Made by a program: the position numbers and the translations under genes
Part shown: positions 42,389-53,856 of the stretch, piece by piece
Layout of the letters: every line of letters starts with the position of its first letter
Position numbering within the stretch: position 1 is the first letter of the stretch
The notes under the pieces: model-generated
Database searches by the model: none
Told to the model about the DNA's origin: nothing
What the model saw: the letters and a program-made list of their open reading frames with translations, nothing else
Source: Candidatus Kosakonia sp. 282A-S69
GTDB lineage: Bacteria; Pseudomonadota; Gammaproteobacteria; Enterobacterales; Enterobacteriaceae
Length of the DNA: 64,000 nucleotides
NCBI RefSeq assembly: GCF_029433855.1
Contig: NZ_JAROAU010000001.1
Location: 1 to 64,000 of the forward strand
Direction of reading: 5' to 3'

Positions 42389-43423
42389 TTACTGGTTAAA
42401 CGCGGCCTGGAAGGCGGCGACTAACGCGTCGTTCTGAGATTGCGTCAGGGTGTGGCCCTTCGGATCGATAAACTGGAGGCTGCTGCGGTTATCAAGATCG
42501 CCGACCTGCAGTTTATAGTCACCGGAGCTGAGACCCGGATCGCGTGCGCCCAGGGCTTGCCAGCCACTGTCAGAGAGCGGTTTGTAGGTCACGGCCATGC
42601 TGCCGGTCGAACGCGTGCTGTCGGTCACTTTCATGCCCACTTTTTCCAGCACGTTCGGCAGACGCTGCCAGACGATGTTGAACGGACCGCGCACCACCAG
42701 CATCGGCAGACCGGTATCATCCGCGCCGCTCTGCACGTCGAGCGTGGTCACGCTGCGCTTCTCAGCAGCGTTCTGCGCATCGGTGGCGGTTTTATCAAGG
42801 CCTGCGGAGATAACGTTCAGCATTTCGGTGCTGTAACGCTGCAGCGATGCGGTATCCCCCACCGGTTTACCCGCCTGCTCCAGGTTCACCAGCTTGACGA
42901 CAACTGCCTGCTGATAACCCTGCGGTTTCACCGCGATTTGATAGCGACCGCGATACTGCTGATCTTCATCCTGGCGGTTCCACTCAACCCAATCGGTGGT
43001 CAGGGTCTGCGCAGCATCGTCGCGTTTTGCGATAGTGAAGTTTTTCGCCTGAAGCAGACTCACAACCTGCGGCCACAGCGTGTTGCCGCGACCATTTTCG
43101 ACCATCAGGGTGGCGGTATCACCGTTGAACTGGGTACGCGCACCGGTCACCAGCGCCAGCGGCTGTGCCGGCGGGCGAATGTCCAGCGCTTTACCGACAG
43201 CACCGCTGCCGTTGGCGGAAGGAACATTGTAGTCCCCAGTCTGCACCGGCAGGATCATCCCGGCGGGCGCATGAAGCTCAGCAAGCGGCGTAGCATCCAG
43301 ATAGGATTCGTCGCCGCTGACCTGACGCTTGTAACGTGAATCGGAATTGCAGGCGGCGAGCAACATCACAAGTGAAACACTCGCTACCTTCGCCAGGCGC
43401 GACTTTTGTACTGAGTAAGCCAT
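42389..43423 (-). CDS. bamC: Outer membrane assembly lipoprotein BamC
   Basis: A 344-residue lipoprotein of the beta-barrel assembly (BAM) complex. The signal peptide ends in the lipobox LAAC (Cys25). The unstructured BamD-binding N-terminal segment ([13 protein letters not shown]) and two helix-grip domains follow (about 100-220 and 230-344). The start is ATG at 43423. It lies 16 bases after dapA and is co-transcribed, an arrangement conserved in enterics. Confidence 0.97.
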   Translation of the reverse strand: MAYSVQKSRLAKVASVSLVMLLAACNSDSRYKRQVSGDESYLDATPLAELHAPAGMILPVQTGDYNVPSANGSGAVGKALDIRPPAQPLALVTGARTQFNGDTATLMVENGRGNTLWPQVVSLLQAKNFTIAKRDDAAQTLTTDWVEWNRQDEDQQYRGRYQIAVKPQGYQQAVVVKLVNLEQAGKPVGDTASLQRYSTEMLNVISAGLDKTATDAQNAAEKRSVTTLDVQSGADDTGLPMLVVRGPFNIVWQRLPNVLEKVGMKVTDSTRSTGSMAVTYKPLSDSGWQALGARDPGLSSGDYKLQVGDLDNRSSLQFIDPKGHTLTQSQNDALVAAFQAAFNQ

Positions 43424-43439
43424 CAAATCTCCCTAAACT

Positions 43440-44318
43440 TTACAGCAGACCGGCATGCTTAAGCGCCGCACGAACCACCTCACGACCGTGGTCGGTAATC
43501 GGTGTCATCGGCAAACGCAGCGTATCGGTTGCCACAAGTCCCAACTCCTTACATGCCCATTTGACCGGGATCGGATTGGGTTCGACAAATAGTTTATTGT
43601 GTAACGGCATCAGACGCTGGTTAATCGCGCGGGCATCGGCAAACTGCCCTTCAGCGGCGAGTTTGCACATCTCGGCCATTTCGCGCGCCGCCACGTTAGT
43701 GGTGACGGAAATCACACCGTGACCGCCGAGCTGCATGAAGTCCATCGCAGTGGCATCATCGCCGCTCAGCAGAATAAAGTCGTCTGAAACCAGCTCTTTG
43801 ATCTGGTGAACGCGACTTAAGTTCCCGGTCGCTTCTTTGATACCAATAATATTTTTGACTTCCGCCAGACGACCCACGGTTTCCGGCAGCATATCGCAGC
43901 CGGTGCGCGACGGCACATTATACAGAATCTGCGGCAGGTCAGTATGTTCGGCGATGGCTTTGAAGTGCTGGAACAGGCCTTCCTGCGTCGGACGGTTGTA
44001 ATAGGGGGTAACGGTGAGGCAGCCAACGATGCCGCTGTTATTGAAACGCTGCGTCAGGCTGATGGCTTCGGCGGTGGCATTTGCGCCCGTGCCGGCAATA
44101 ACAGGAATGCGCCCGTCAGCCAGCTCAACCGTCAGCTCAACCACATCAGCATGCTCGTCGTGGCTCAGGGTTGCGGATTCGCCGGTAGTCCCTACCGAAA
44201 CGATCGCCGAGGTTCCACTGGCGACATGATAATCAATCAGTTTCTTCAGGCTTGACCGGCAGACTTTACCTTGCGAATCCATCGGCGTAATAAGCGCAAC
44301 AATACTTCCCGTGAACAT
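43440..44318 (-). CDS. dapA: 4-hydroxy-tetrahydrodipicolinate synthase DapA
   Basis: A 292-residue TIM-barrel aldolase, the first committed step of lysine/diaminopimelate synthesis (pyruvate plus aspartate semialdehyde). The Schiff-base lysine is in IGIKEATGN (about 161) and the catalytic tyrosine in YNVPSRTG (about 133). The TTGE segment is present. The start [11 protein letters not shown] at 44318 matches E. coli; six more in-frame codons upstream are not conserved. Divergent from gcvR. Confidence 0.98.
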   Translation of the reverse strand: MFTGSIVALITPMDSQGKVCRSSLKKLIDYHVASGTSAIVSVGTTGESATLSHDEHADVVELTVELADGRIPVIAGTGANATAEAISLTQRFNNSGIVGCLTVTPYYNRPTQEGLFQHFKAIAEHTDLPQILYNVPSRTGCDMLPETVGRLAEVKNIIGIKEATGNLSRVHQIKELVSDDFILLSGDDATAMDFMQLGGHGVISVTTNVAAREMAEMCKLAAEGQFADARAINQRLMPLHNKLFVEPNPIPVKWACKELGLVATDTLRLPMTPITDHGREVVRAALKHAGLL

Positions 44319-44463
44319 GGGCCATCCTCTGTGCAAACAAGAGCCTCAATGGTACGTGCGGTGCCGTAAGAAAAGCAAGAGACCTGACGGTCTGTGGCGG
44401 TTGTATGCCGGTTTTTTTTATGCTTTCCTTATGATTACCTCATGTTTGACAGGAAGCTCAGGT

Positions 44464-45039
44464 TTGACAACCTCATCACAACACTTTTTGGTTATCACTG
44501 CGCTGGGGGCCGACCGGCCTGGCATTGTGAATACAATCACACGCCATGTCAGCAGCTACGGCTGTAATATTGAAGACAGCCGGCTGGCAATGCTGGGAGA
44601 AGAGTTCACCTTTATCATGCTGCTCTCCGGGTCGTGGAACGCCATCACCCTTATCGAATCGACCCTGCCGCTGAAAGGCGCCGAACTGGATCTGTTGATT
44701 GTGATGAAGCGCACCGAGGCTCGCCCGCGTCCTGATATGCCAGCCACCGTTTGGGTGCAGGTTGACGTACCGGATTCTCCCCATTTAATTGAACGCTTTA
44801 CGGCGTTATTCGACGCTCACGAGATGAATATTGCCGAGCTGGTGTCCCGTACCCAGCCCGCCAGCGCCGATGGTGTTCCGCAACTCTTTATTCAGATTAC
44901 CGCCCACAGCCCGGCCTCGCGGGATGCATCAAATATTGAGCAGGCGTTTCGGGCGCTCTGTACAGAATTGAATGCGCAAGGCAGTATAAACGTCGTCAAC
45001 TATTCTCAGCATGATGAACAGGATGGAGTGAAGCAATGA
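44464..45039 (+). CDS. gcvR: Glycine cleavage system regulator GcvR
   Basis: A 191-residue protein with two ACT domains (about 10-85 and 95-175). It binds GcvA in the absence of glycine and blocks activation of gcvTHP. The best start is TTG at 44464 with AGGAAG upstream, giving TTSSQHFLVITALG, which aligns with the 190-residue E. coli protein. An in-frame ATG at 44431 would add 11 residues that look unlike the family. The stop overlaps the start of bcp (ATGA). Confidence 0.93.
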   Translation: MTTSSQHFLVITALGADRPGIVNTITRHVSSYGCNIEDSRLAMLGEEFTFIMLLSGSWNAITLIESTLPLKGAELDLLIVMKRTEARPRPDMPATVWVQVDVPDSPHLIERFTALFDAHEMNIAELVSRTQPASADGVPQLFIQITAHSPASRDASNIEQAFRALCTELNAQGSINVVNYSQHDEQDGVKQ

Positions 45040-45506
45040 ATCCACTGAAAGCCGGTGATATCGCACCGAAATTTAGCTTGCCCGATCAGGACGGTGAACA
45101 AGTAAATTTAGCCGACTTCCAGGGACAGCGTGTTCTGGTCTATTTCTACCCGAAAGCCATGACACCGGGTTGTACCGTCCAGGCCTGCGGCCTGCGCGAT
45201 AATATGGATGAGCTGAAAAAAGCAGGCGTGGAAGTTCTCGGTATCAGCACAGATAAACCGGAAAAACTCTCCCGCTTCGCAGAGAAAGAGCTGCTCAACT
45301 TTACCCTGCTGTCCGATGAAAGCCATGAAGTGTGCCAGCAGTTTGGCGTCTGGGGTGAGAAGACCTTTATGGGTAAAACCTACGACGGCATTCACCGCAT
45401 CAGTTTTCTGATTGATGCCGCCGGCACCATCGAACATGTGTTTGATGATTTCAAAACCAGCAATCACCACGATATCGTCGTGAACTGGTTAAAAGAGAAC
45501 GCCTAA
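45036..45506 (+). CDS. bcp: Thiol peroxidase Bcp (peroxiredoxin Q type)
   Basis: A 156-residue peroxiredoxin that reduces organic and hydrogen peroxides with thioredoxin. The peroxidatic cysteine lies in the MTPGCTVQACGLRD segment, with the resolving cysteine five residues later. The length equals the E. coli protein. It is coupled to gcvR by a four-base overlap. In E. coli the hyf hydrogenase operon follows; here perM follows after 64 bases. Confidence 0.97.
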   Translation: MNPLKAGDIAPKFSLPDQDGEQVNLADFQGQRVLVYFYPKAMTPGCTVQACGLRDNMDELKKAGVEVLGISTDKPEKLSRFAEKELLNFTLLSDESHEVCQQFGVWGEKTFMGKTYDGIHRISFLIDAAGTIEHVFDDFKTSNHHDIVVNWLKENA

Positions 45507-45570
45507 ACGTCCCCTCTTCTGCTGCGGGCAACCCGTCTGGGTCGCCCTCCTCTCCAGCTTTTACTCTCAG

Positions 45571-46647
45571 TTAGCCGCTTATCATCTTATCTTCGCTGTC
45601 CAGCGAATCTGGCCAGGCGTGGATCACCGCTTTGATCAGGGTCGCCAGCGGAATGGCGAAGAAGACGCCCCAGAAGCCCCACAGGCCGCCGAAAATCACC
45701 ACCGACAGGATAATCACCAGCGGATGCAGGTTTACCGCTTCCGAGAAGAGCACCGGCACCAGCAGGTTGCCATCCAGCCCCTGGATAATCAGGTAGACCG
45801 CAAAGCAGCTCCAGAACTCGGTCCCCAGCCCGAACTGAAACAGCGCCACGCCGACCACCGGAATGGTCACCACAAACGCGCCAATATAGGGAATCAGCAC
45901 CGAGAAGCCCACCAGCACCGCCAGCAGCAGTGAGTAGTTTAAGCCAAAGAGAATGAAGCCAATCCAGGTGGCTACGCCCACCACTACCATCTCCAGCACT
46001 TTGCCGCGAATATAGTTGGTGATCTGCTGATTCATCTCTTTCCACACCTGGCCTGCAAGCCCGCGATTGCGCGGCAGTACGCGGCGCACGGCGTTGAGCA
46101 TCTGCTCTTTATCTTTCACCAGGAAGAAAACCATCAGCGGCACCAGCACCAGATAGACCGCAAGAGTAAGCAGCCCGACCAGCGAGGCGAGGGAGTATTT
46201 CACTACCGAGTCGCCCATCGACAGCATGCGCGCGCGCATATTCTCGGCCATCGCATCGATGATGCCCGCATCCATCAGCGCGGGGTAACGGCGCGGCAGG
46301 GTAGCGGCAAAACCGGAGAGCTTGTTTAGCATGCCGGGCATATCGCGGATCAGGTTGATCCCCTGCTGCCAGGCAATCGGCATCACCACAAAGGCCATCA
46401 CCAGCAGAATGCTGATGAACAGCACCAGCACGATGCTTGCCGCCCAGCTGCGCGAGCAGCCGATACGTTGCAGGCGGGCCGTTGGCCACTCCAGCAGGTA
46501 GGCAAGCACCAGCGCCACAAGCAGCGGCGCGAGCAGGCCGCTAAAGAAGAAAAGAATGGTAAAACCGGCAAGCAGGATAACCAGCAGGGCAATCGCTTCG
46601 GGATCGCTGAAGCGACGGCGATACCACTGCGTCAACATTTCGAGCAT
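45571..46647 (-). CDS. perM: AI-2E family transporter-like protein PerM
   Basis: A 358-residue polytopic membrane protein of the AI-2 exporter (AI-2E/PerM) family, with about seven to eight membrane helices. The conserved C-terminal half (VGFSVLIPYIGAFVVTIPVVG, split here as VGFSVLIPYIG and AFVVTIPVVG, and LLVPVLFSEAVNLHPLVII) is intact. The transported molecule is unproven. The C-terminal tail differs from E. coli. Divergent from bepA. Confidence 0.93.
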   Translation of the reverse strand: MLEMLTQWYRRRFSDPEAIALLVILLAGFTILFFFSGLLAPLLVALVLAYLLEWPTARLQRIGCSRSWAASIVLVLFISILLVMAFVVMPIAWQQGINLIRDMPGMLNKLSGFAATLPRRYPALMDAGIIDAMAENMRARMLSMGDSVVKYSLASLVGLLTLAVYLVLVPLMVFFLVKDKEQMLNAVRRVLPRNRGLAGQVWKEMNQQITNYIRGKVLEMVVVGVATWIGFILFGLNYSLLLAVLVGFSVLIPYIGAFVVTIPVVGVALFQFGLGTEFWSCFAVYLIIQGLDGNLLVPVLFSEAVNLHPLVIILSVVIFGGLWGFWGVFFAIPLATLIKAVIHAWPDSLDSEDKMISG

Positions 46648-46861
46648 AACGTTCCTTATTTCGCCTCACTGGCGGACGTTCAGAACGGGAAGTTTATCGA
46701 AATGTCATAAAAAAGACTTCGCTTTTCGTTCCCTTTGCAGGAAACATATCATTGTCGTGAATAAGATTTTCAACGGCCATTAACGCGGCTACACTCGCAG
46801 GGCGGGTTAGCCGAATGGAACCCGGTTATCGTTGTGTCACCTCCAACACAGGAAAGAGGTT

Positions 46862-48325
46862 ATGTTCAGGCAGTTGAAACGAACGCTGGTCGCAACTCTT
46901 ATCGCCGCGCTTACCGCAGGCCAGGCTGCGCAGGTTTTTGCGGATTCGGCAGACACCCTGCCGGATATGGGGACCTCGGCTGGCAGCACGCTCTCCATCG
47001 GCCAGGAGATGCAGATGGGCGACTTCTATGTGCGCCAGCTGCGTGGCAGCGCGCCGTTGATTAACGATCCCCTACTGGTGCAGTACATCAATTCCCTCGG
47101 TATGCGGCTGGTCGCGCATGCCTACTCTGTGAAAACCCCTTTCCACTTCTATCTGGTCAATAACGACGAAATTAACGCCTTCGCCTTCTTTGGCGGCAAC
47201 GTGGTGCTGCACTCTGCCCTCTTCCGTTACACAGATAATGAGAGCCAGCTTGCTTCGGTGATGGCGCATGAAATTTCGCACGTAACCCAGCGCCACCTTG
47301 CGCGTGCGATGGAAGATCAGAAAAGCAGCGCGCCGCTTACCTGGGCAGGTGCGCTGGGGTCGATTCTGCTGGCGATGGCCAATCCGCAGGCGGGGATGGC
47401 GGCGCTGACCGGCACGCTGGCCGGCACGCGGCAGGGGATGATCAGCTTTACGCAGCAGAATGAGCAGGAGGCGGATCGCATCGGCATTCAGGTGCTGCAA
47501 CGCGCCGGCTTTGACCCGCAGGCGATGCCGACCTTCCTCGAAAAACTGCTCGATCAGTCACGCTACTCCAGCCGGCCGCCGGAAATTTTGCTCACGCACC
47601 CTCTACCGGAGAGTCGCCTGTCGGACGCGCGTAACCGCGCCAACCAGATGCGCCCGGTGGTCGTGCAATCCTCTGAATCGTTCTATATGGCAAAAGCCCG
47701 CACCCTGGGCATGTATAACTCAGGCCGTAACCAGTTGACCGACGATCTGCTCGACAGCTGGGCGAAAGGCAACGTGCGCGAGCAGCGCGCCGCGCAGTAT
47801 GGCCGGGCGCTGAAAGCGATGGAGGCGAAAGATTTTGCCGGGGCGCAGAAACTGTTGCAGCCGCTGCTGAGCGCGGATGCGAACAATGCCTGGTATCTCG
47901 ATCTGGCGACAGATATCGATCTTGGCCTTAATAAAAGCGGCGAGGCGATTAAACGCCTGAATAGTGCCAGCGGGCTTAAGAACAACCCGGTGCTGCAACT
48001 TAACCTGGCGAATGCTTACTTACAGGGCGGCCAGGCGGCTCAGGCCGCGCAGATCCTCAATCGCTACACCTTCACCAACAAAGAGGATATCAACGGCTGG
48101 GATCTGCTGGCGCAAACGGAAGCGGCACTCGGCAACCGCGATCAGGAGCTGGCGGCACGCGCCGAAGGCCAGGCGCTGATCGGCAGGCTCGACCAGGCGA
48201 TCACACTGCTGAGCAGTGCCAGCGCACAGGTGAAGCTCGGCAGCCTGCAACAGGCACGCTATGATGCGCGCATCGACCAGCTGCGCCAGATGCAGCAGCG
48301 TTTCCGCCCGTACGAAAAGATGTAA
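46862..48325 (+). CDS. bepA: Outer-membrane assembly metalloprotease/chaperone BepA
   Basis: A 487-residue periplasmic M48 metallopeptidase with a TPR domain, the same length as in E. coli. The signal peptide is [20 protein letters not shown] and onward, cleaved near VFADSAD. The zinc site HEISH has ligands His136 and His140 with Glu137; a further Glu lies in NEQEADRIG. The TPR region is at about 310-480. It promotes LptD maturation and degrades stalled or misfolded outer-membrane proteins. The start at 46862 has AAAGAGG. yfgD follows after 12 bases. Confidence 0.97.
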   Translation: MFRQLKRTLVATLIAALTAGQAAQVFADSADTLPDMGTSAGSTLSIGQEMQMGDFYVRQLRGSAPLINDPLLVQYINSLGMRLVAHAYSVKTPFHFYLVNNDEINAFAFFGGNVVLHSALFRYTDNESQLASVMAHEISHVTQRHLARAMEDQKSSAPLTWAGALGSILLAMANPQAGMAALTGTLAGTRQGMISFTQQNEQEADRIGIQVLQRAGFDPQAMPTFLEKLLDQSRYSSRPPEILLTHPLPESRLSDARNRANQMRPVVVQSSESFYMAKARTLGMYNSGRNQLTDDLLDSWAKGNVREQRAAQYGRALKAMEAKDFAGAQKLLQPLLSADANNAWYLDLATDIDLGLNKSGEAIKRLNSASGLKNNPVLQLNLANAYLQGGQAAQAAQILNRYTFTNKEDINGWDLLAQTEAALGNRDQELAARAEGQALIGRLDQAITLLSSASAQVKLGSLQQARYDARIDQLRQMQQRFRPYEKM

Positions 48326-48337
48326 TCAGGAGAGAAA

Positions 48338-48697
48338 ATGTCAGACGCGGTAACAATCTACCATAACCCCCGCTGCTCCAAGAGCCGTGAAACCCTGAGC
48401 CTGCTGCAGGCCGACGGTGTTGAACCGGAAGTGGTGCTCTATCTGGAGACGCCGCCGGATGCGGCAACAATCAAACAGCTGTTGCAGTGGCTTGGGATGT
48501 CGAGCGCGCGGGAATTAATGCGCACCAAAGAGGATCTCTACAAATCGCTCAACCTCGGCGACAGCGCCTTATCCGAAGCAGCGCTGGTGCAGGCGATGGT
48601 AGAGAACCCGAAATTGATCGAGCGGCCAATCGTGGTCGCCAACGGTCAAGCGCGTATTGGCCGCCCGCCGGAAAGCGTACTGGAGATCTTGCGGTAA
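48338..48697 (+). CDS. yfgD: ArsC-family reductase-like protein YfgD
   Basis: A 119-residue ArsC-type protein. The active-site segment is HNPRCSKSRETLSLL with Cys13, and the three-arginine pattern of glutaredoxin-dependent arsenate reductases is partly present (RELMRTKEDLY, LIERPIVV, ARIGRPPE). Chromosomal YfgD is not part of an ars operon, so arsenate reduction is unproven. It is probably co-transcribed with bepA. A BIME follows. Confidence 0.94.
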   Translation: MSDAVTIYHNPRCSKSRETLSLLQADGVEPEVVLYLETPPDAATIKQLLQWLGMSSARELMRTKEDLYKSLNLGDSALSEAALVQAMVENPKLIERPIVVANGQARIGRPPESVLEILR

Positions 48698-48713
48698 GAG
48701 CGGATGACATCCT

Positions 48714-48798
48714 GGAGGCCGGATAAGGCTGCACGCCGCCATCCGGCTGAAGCAGCCACAATGCATTGCCGGATGGCGCTCACGCTTATCCGGCCTAC
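48714..48798. repeat. BIME between yfgD and hda
   Basis: Two inverted REP units, 48714-48747 (GGCCGGATAAGG...CATCCGGC) and 48767-48798 (TGCCGGATGGCGC...TATCCGGCCTAC), lie between convergent genes. Confidence 0.9.
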
Positions 48799-48824
48799 GC
48801 AGCGAGCCGCGGGCATTTAACTGC

Positions 48825-49526
48825 CTACAGCTGCAGAATATCCTTCACAAACGGGATGGTGAGCTTGCGCTGGGCGGTTATCGAGGCGCGGTCCAGCTGA
48901 TCGAGCGTGTCGAACAGCGTACGCATCTCGCGATCTAATCTTTTCAGCAGAAAACGGCCAACATCTTCCGGCAGCTCAAAGCCGCGAATGCGCGCGCGCA
49001 GCTGCAGCGCCTGCAATTTGTCTTCATCGGAGAGCGGCTGCAGCTTGTAGATCTGCCCCCAGTCGAGACGCGAGGCCAGATCCGGCAAGCCGAGATTGAG
49101 CTGGCGCGGCGGCCGGTCACCGGTGATCAGCAGGCGGGTTTTGCCCTGCTCCAGAATGCGGTTGTAGAGGTTGAAGATCGCCATCTCCCACGGCTCATCA
49201 CCGGCGATACATTCAATATTATCAATGCATACCAGCGAGAGGTGCTCCATCCCTTCCAGCACTTCCGGTACAAACCAGGTGCGTTTATCGAGCGGCACAT
49301 AACCGACGGCATCGCCGCGCTGCGAGAGTTCAGCGCAGGCGGCATGCAGCAGATGGCTGCGCCCCGCCCCTTCGCGCGACCAGAAATAGATGTAACCGCT
49401 GTGCGCCTCGCGCAAAACGTTTTGTAACGCCGCCAGTAAGGAGGGGTTATCACCCGGCCAGAAACTCGCAAAGGTTTCATCATCGGGTAAAAATAGTGGC
49501 AGGGAGAGCTGTGCCGGCGTGTTCAG
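48825..49526 (-). CDS. hda: DnaA inactivator Hda (CTG start)
   Basis: A 233-residue AAA+ protein. With the beta clamp it stimulates DnaA-ATP hydrolysis (RIDA) and prevents over-initiation. The clamp-binding motif QLSLPLF is at residues 6-12. Walker A is the variant EGAGRSH, and Walker B and the sensor are in [11 protein letters not shown]. No ATG, GTG or TTG fits the full protein. The start is the CTG at 49526 with GAGG upstream, giving [18 protein letters not shown] and exactly the E. coli length. E. coli hda is also known to start with CTG. The TTG at 49415 would delete the clamp motif. Confidence 0.93.
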   Translation of the reverse strand: MNTPAQLSLPLFLPDDETFASFWPGDNPSLLAALQNVLREAHSGYIYFWSREGAGRSHLLHAACAELSQRGDAVGYVPLDKRTWFVPEVLEGMEHLSLVCIDNIECIAGDEPWEMAIFNLYNRILEQGKTRLLITGDRPPRQLNLGLPDLASRLDWGQIYKLQPLSDEDKLQALQLRARIRGFELPEDVGRFLLKRLDREMRTLFDTLDQLDRASITAQRKLTIPFVKDILQL

Positions 49527-49625
49527 AGGTACCTCAACAGGGCTTACAAAAAACGCAGTGAGTCTATCATAAAAATGGACGCTGTTTGAACCGGGCGCAA
49601 GACCCGGCTCAATTCTGTGCGCGAC

Positions 49626-50915
49626 TTACGGTTTCGCCTGCTCATTTTCTGAGGCATCCAGCACCACCTCTTCCGGGCGCAGCACGCTAATCAGCTTAAA
49701 GATCAGGCTCAGGCCAACACCAACAATGGTCGCCAGCGCCATACCTTTCAGCTCTGCCGCGCCGATATGCACCTTCGCGCCGCTGACGCCGATAATCAGG
49801 ATCACCGAGGTGAGGATCAGGTTTTGCGCTTTGCTGTAGTCCACTTTCGACTCGATCAGCACGCGGATCCCCGAAGCCCCAATCACCCCGTAGAGCAGCA
49901 GCGACACACCGCCCATTACCGGCACCGGAATGATCTGGATCGCCGCAGCCAGCTTGCCGACACAGGAGAGCAGAATGGCGAAAATCGCCGCGCCGCCAAT
50001 CACCCAGGTACTGTAGACACGGGTGATCGCCATTACGCCAATATTCTCACCGTAAGTGGTGTTTGGCGTCGAACCGAAGAAACCGGAGATCATCGTCGAC
50101 AGGCCGTTGGCGAACATTGAGCGGTGCAGACCCGGGTCGCGGATCAGATCGCGTTTAACGATATTGGCCGTCACCACCAGATGGCCGACGTGCTCGGCAA
50201 TCACCACCAGCGCCGCTGGCAGAATGGTGAAAATAGCGAACCACTCAAAGCGCGGGGTGTAAAAGGTTGGCAGCGCGAACCAGTGCGCCTGGGCAATAGG
50301 AGTGGTATCGACAACGCCCATCGCGAAAGAGAGCGCATAGCCCGCCAGCACCCCGATCAAAATCGGGATAATCGCCAGAAAGCCGCGGAACAGCACCGAA
50401 CCAAAGACCGTGACCGCCAGCGTCACCAGCGAAATGGTGATGGTTTTGCTGTCGGCGCTCTGCCCATCCGGCGGCAACAAGCCAGCCATGTTGGCCGCCA
50501 CGCCCGCTAACTCGAGACCAATCACCGCCACAATGGCCCCCATTGCCGCAGGCGGGAACATCACATCCAGCCAGCCGGTGCCCGCTTTTTTCACTATCAG
50601 CGCCACCAGGCAGAAGAGCACGCCGCACATAATGAACCCGCCCAGCGCCACTTCATAGCCCAGCGGCAACAGCAGCAGCACCGGCGAGATGAAAGCGAAA
50701 CTGGAGCCAAGGTAGGCAGGGATTTTCCCTTTACAGATAAAGATATAGAGCAGCGTTCCGACACCGTTGAACAGCAGTACGGTAGCCGGGTTGATATGAA
50801 ACAGGATTGGCACCAGCACGGTTGCGCCAAACATGGCGAACAAGTGCTGCAAACTAAGCGGGATCGTCTGTAAAAGCGGCGGTCTTTCACTCACCCCGAT
50901 AGCACGGCGCGTCAT
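49626..50915 (-). CDS. uraA: Uracil:proton symporter UraA
   Basis: A 429-residue NCS2-family permease with 14 predicted membrane segments, the same length as in E. coli. It imports uracil with a proton. The substrate-site stretch (FGSTPNTTYGENIGV) and VIAEHVGHLVVT are conserved. It follows upp on the minus strand, but an intrinsic-terminator hairpin separates the two, giving scope for attenuation. Confidence 0.97.
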   Translation of the reverse strand: MTRRAIGVSERPPLLQTIPLSLQHLFAMFGATVLVPILFHINPATVLLFNGVGTLLYIFICKGKIPAYLGSSFAFISPVLLLLPLGYEVALGGFIMCGVLFCLVALIVKKAGTGWLDVMFPPAAMGAIVAVIGLELAGVAANMAGLLPPDGQSADSKTITISLVTLAVTVFGSVLFRGFLAIIPILIGVLAGYALSFAMGVVDTTPIAQAHWFALPTFYTPRFEWFAIFTILPAALVVIAEHVGHLVVTANIVKRDLIRDPGLHRSMFANGLSTMISGFFGSTPNTTYGENIGVMAITRVYSTWVIGGAAIFAILLSCVGKLAAAIQIIPVPVMGGVSLLLYGVIGASGIRVLIESKVDYSKAQNLILTSVILIIGVSGAKVHIGAAELKGMALATIVGVGLSLIFKLISVLRPEEVVLDASENEQAKP

Positions 50916-50981
50916 AGTGTTTTCCTCTGAGTGTTGTTGTTAATCTCCCCGTCCGGTCCGGCGGGCAGTGTTTTGTTTCCC

Positions 50982-51011
50982 AAAAAAAAGCCGACTATCA
51001 AAGTCGGCTTT
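50982..51011 (-). terminator. Terminator or attenuator between upp and uraA
   Basis: On the minus strand AGCCGACT / AGTCGGCT with a five-base loop is followed by eight Ts, 14 bases after the upp stop and about 70 bases before the uraA start. Confidence 0.88.
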
Positions 51012-51025
51012 CATTGTGTTGTCAG

Positions 51026-51652
51026 TTACTTCGTACCAAAAATCTTATCGCCGGCATCGCCGAGCCCCGGGATGATGTATCCCTGCTCGTTGAGCCCCTG
51101 GTCGATAGACGCGGTGTAGAGTTCGACATCCGGATGCGCCTTCTCCAGCGCGGCGACACCTTCCGGCGCGGCTACCAGCACCAGCACCTTAATAGTGGTG
51201 CAGCCGGCGTTTTTCAGCAGATCGATAGTCGCGATCATTGAACCGCCGGTCGCCAGCATCGGGTCAACCACCAGCGCCATACGCTCGTCGATATTCGATA
51301 CCAGCTTCTGGAAGTAAGGCACCGGCTCCAGCGTCTCTTCGTTGCGGTAGATACCAACGACGCTGATGCGCGCGCTTGGCACGTGCTCCAGCACGCCTTC
51401 CATCATTCCCAAACCGGCGCGCAGGATCGGCACCACGGTAATTTTCTTACCCTTGATCTGGTCGATCTCTACCGGGCCGTTCCAGCCTTCGATAGTGACC
51501 TTTTCCGTTTCCAGATCCGCAGTAGCTTCATACGTCAGCAGGCTGCCTACTTCTGAGGCGAGTTCACGGAAGCGTTTGGTGCTGATGTCGTTCTCTCGCA
51601 TCAGGCCCAGCTTGTGTTTGACGAGTGGGTGTTTTACTTCCACGACCTTCAT
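51026..51652 (-). CDS. upp: Uracil phosphoribosyltransferase Upp
   Basis: A 208-residue salvage enzyme, the same length as in E. coli, that makes UMP from uracil and PRPP. The PRPP site [19 protein letters not shown] and the uracil-binding C-terminus [17 protein letters not shown] are present. The start is at 51652 ([14 protein letters not shown]), with an AGAAGGAG ribosome site. The frame is open 54 codons upstream without similarity. Divergent from purM. Confidence 0.97.
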   Translation of the reverse strand: MKVVEVKHPLVKHKLGLMRENDISTKRFRELASEVGSLLTYEATADLETEKVTIEGWNGPVEIDQIKGKKITVVPILRAGLGMMEGVLEHVPSARISVVGIYRNEETLEPVPYFQKLVSNIDERMALVVDPMLATGGSMIATIDLLKNAGCTTIKVLVLVAAPEGVAALEKAHPDVELYTASIDQGLNEQGYIIPGLGDAGDKIFGTK

Positions 51653-51671
51653 ACTCTTCTCCTTCCGCTGA

Positions 51672-53563
<1,892 letters not shown>

Positions 53564-53856
53564 TCGCTTTTTCCCGGCTGCGGCTTACGCGGGCGGGCTG
53601 TTTTCTGTGCCGGGGAGGCGAAACCTCCTGCGGCACATCCTTCCCCTCTCTACTCCACACTATTTTTCATCACGTTAAGCAATAAAACTGATTACTGTCA
53701 TACTTTTTTGCCACAGTTGGACATCTGCTAAGAAAGCTCGCCATAATAAGTTGTCTTATACGAAGGAACGCCAGCAACGTTCACCTGCAAGTCGGAGCAC
53801 CGCATGCGCGAGAGGGAGTGGCCGTGCTTCGAGAAAGAACCGGAGTGTAAACAGGA
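53564..53856. other. purN-ppk intergenic region with a PhoB-like half site
   Basis: A GC-rich hairpin (GTGCCG and GGAGG arms against CCTCC and CGGCAC, 53607-53636) without a T tract follows purN. CTGTCATA at 53695-53702 matches the first half of the Pho box; the second half (TTTTTTGCCA) is poor. PhoB control of ppk is reported in E. coli. The rest shows no gene. Confidence 0.4.

Noticed and set aside
44431-44463. ATG-started longer GcvR
   Set aside because: The 11 added residues do not resemble the family, and the TTG at 44464 has the better ribosome site and gives the usual length.
48825-49415. Hda starting at TTG 49415
   Set aside because: This would remove the conserved beta-clamp-binding N-terminus; the CTG at 49526 gives the full family length.
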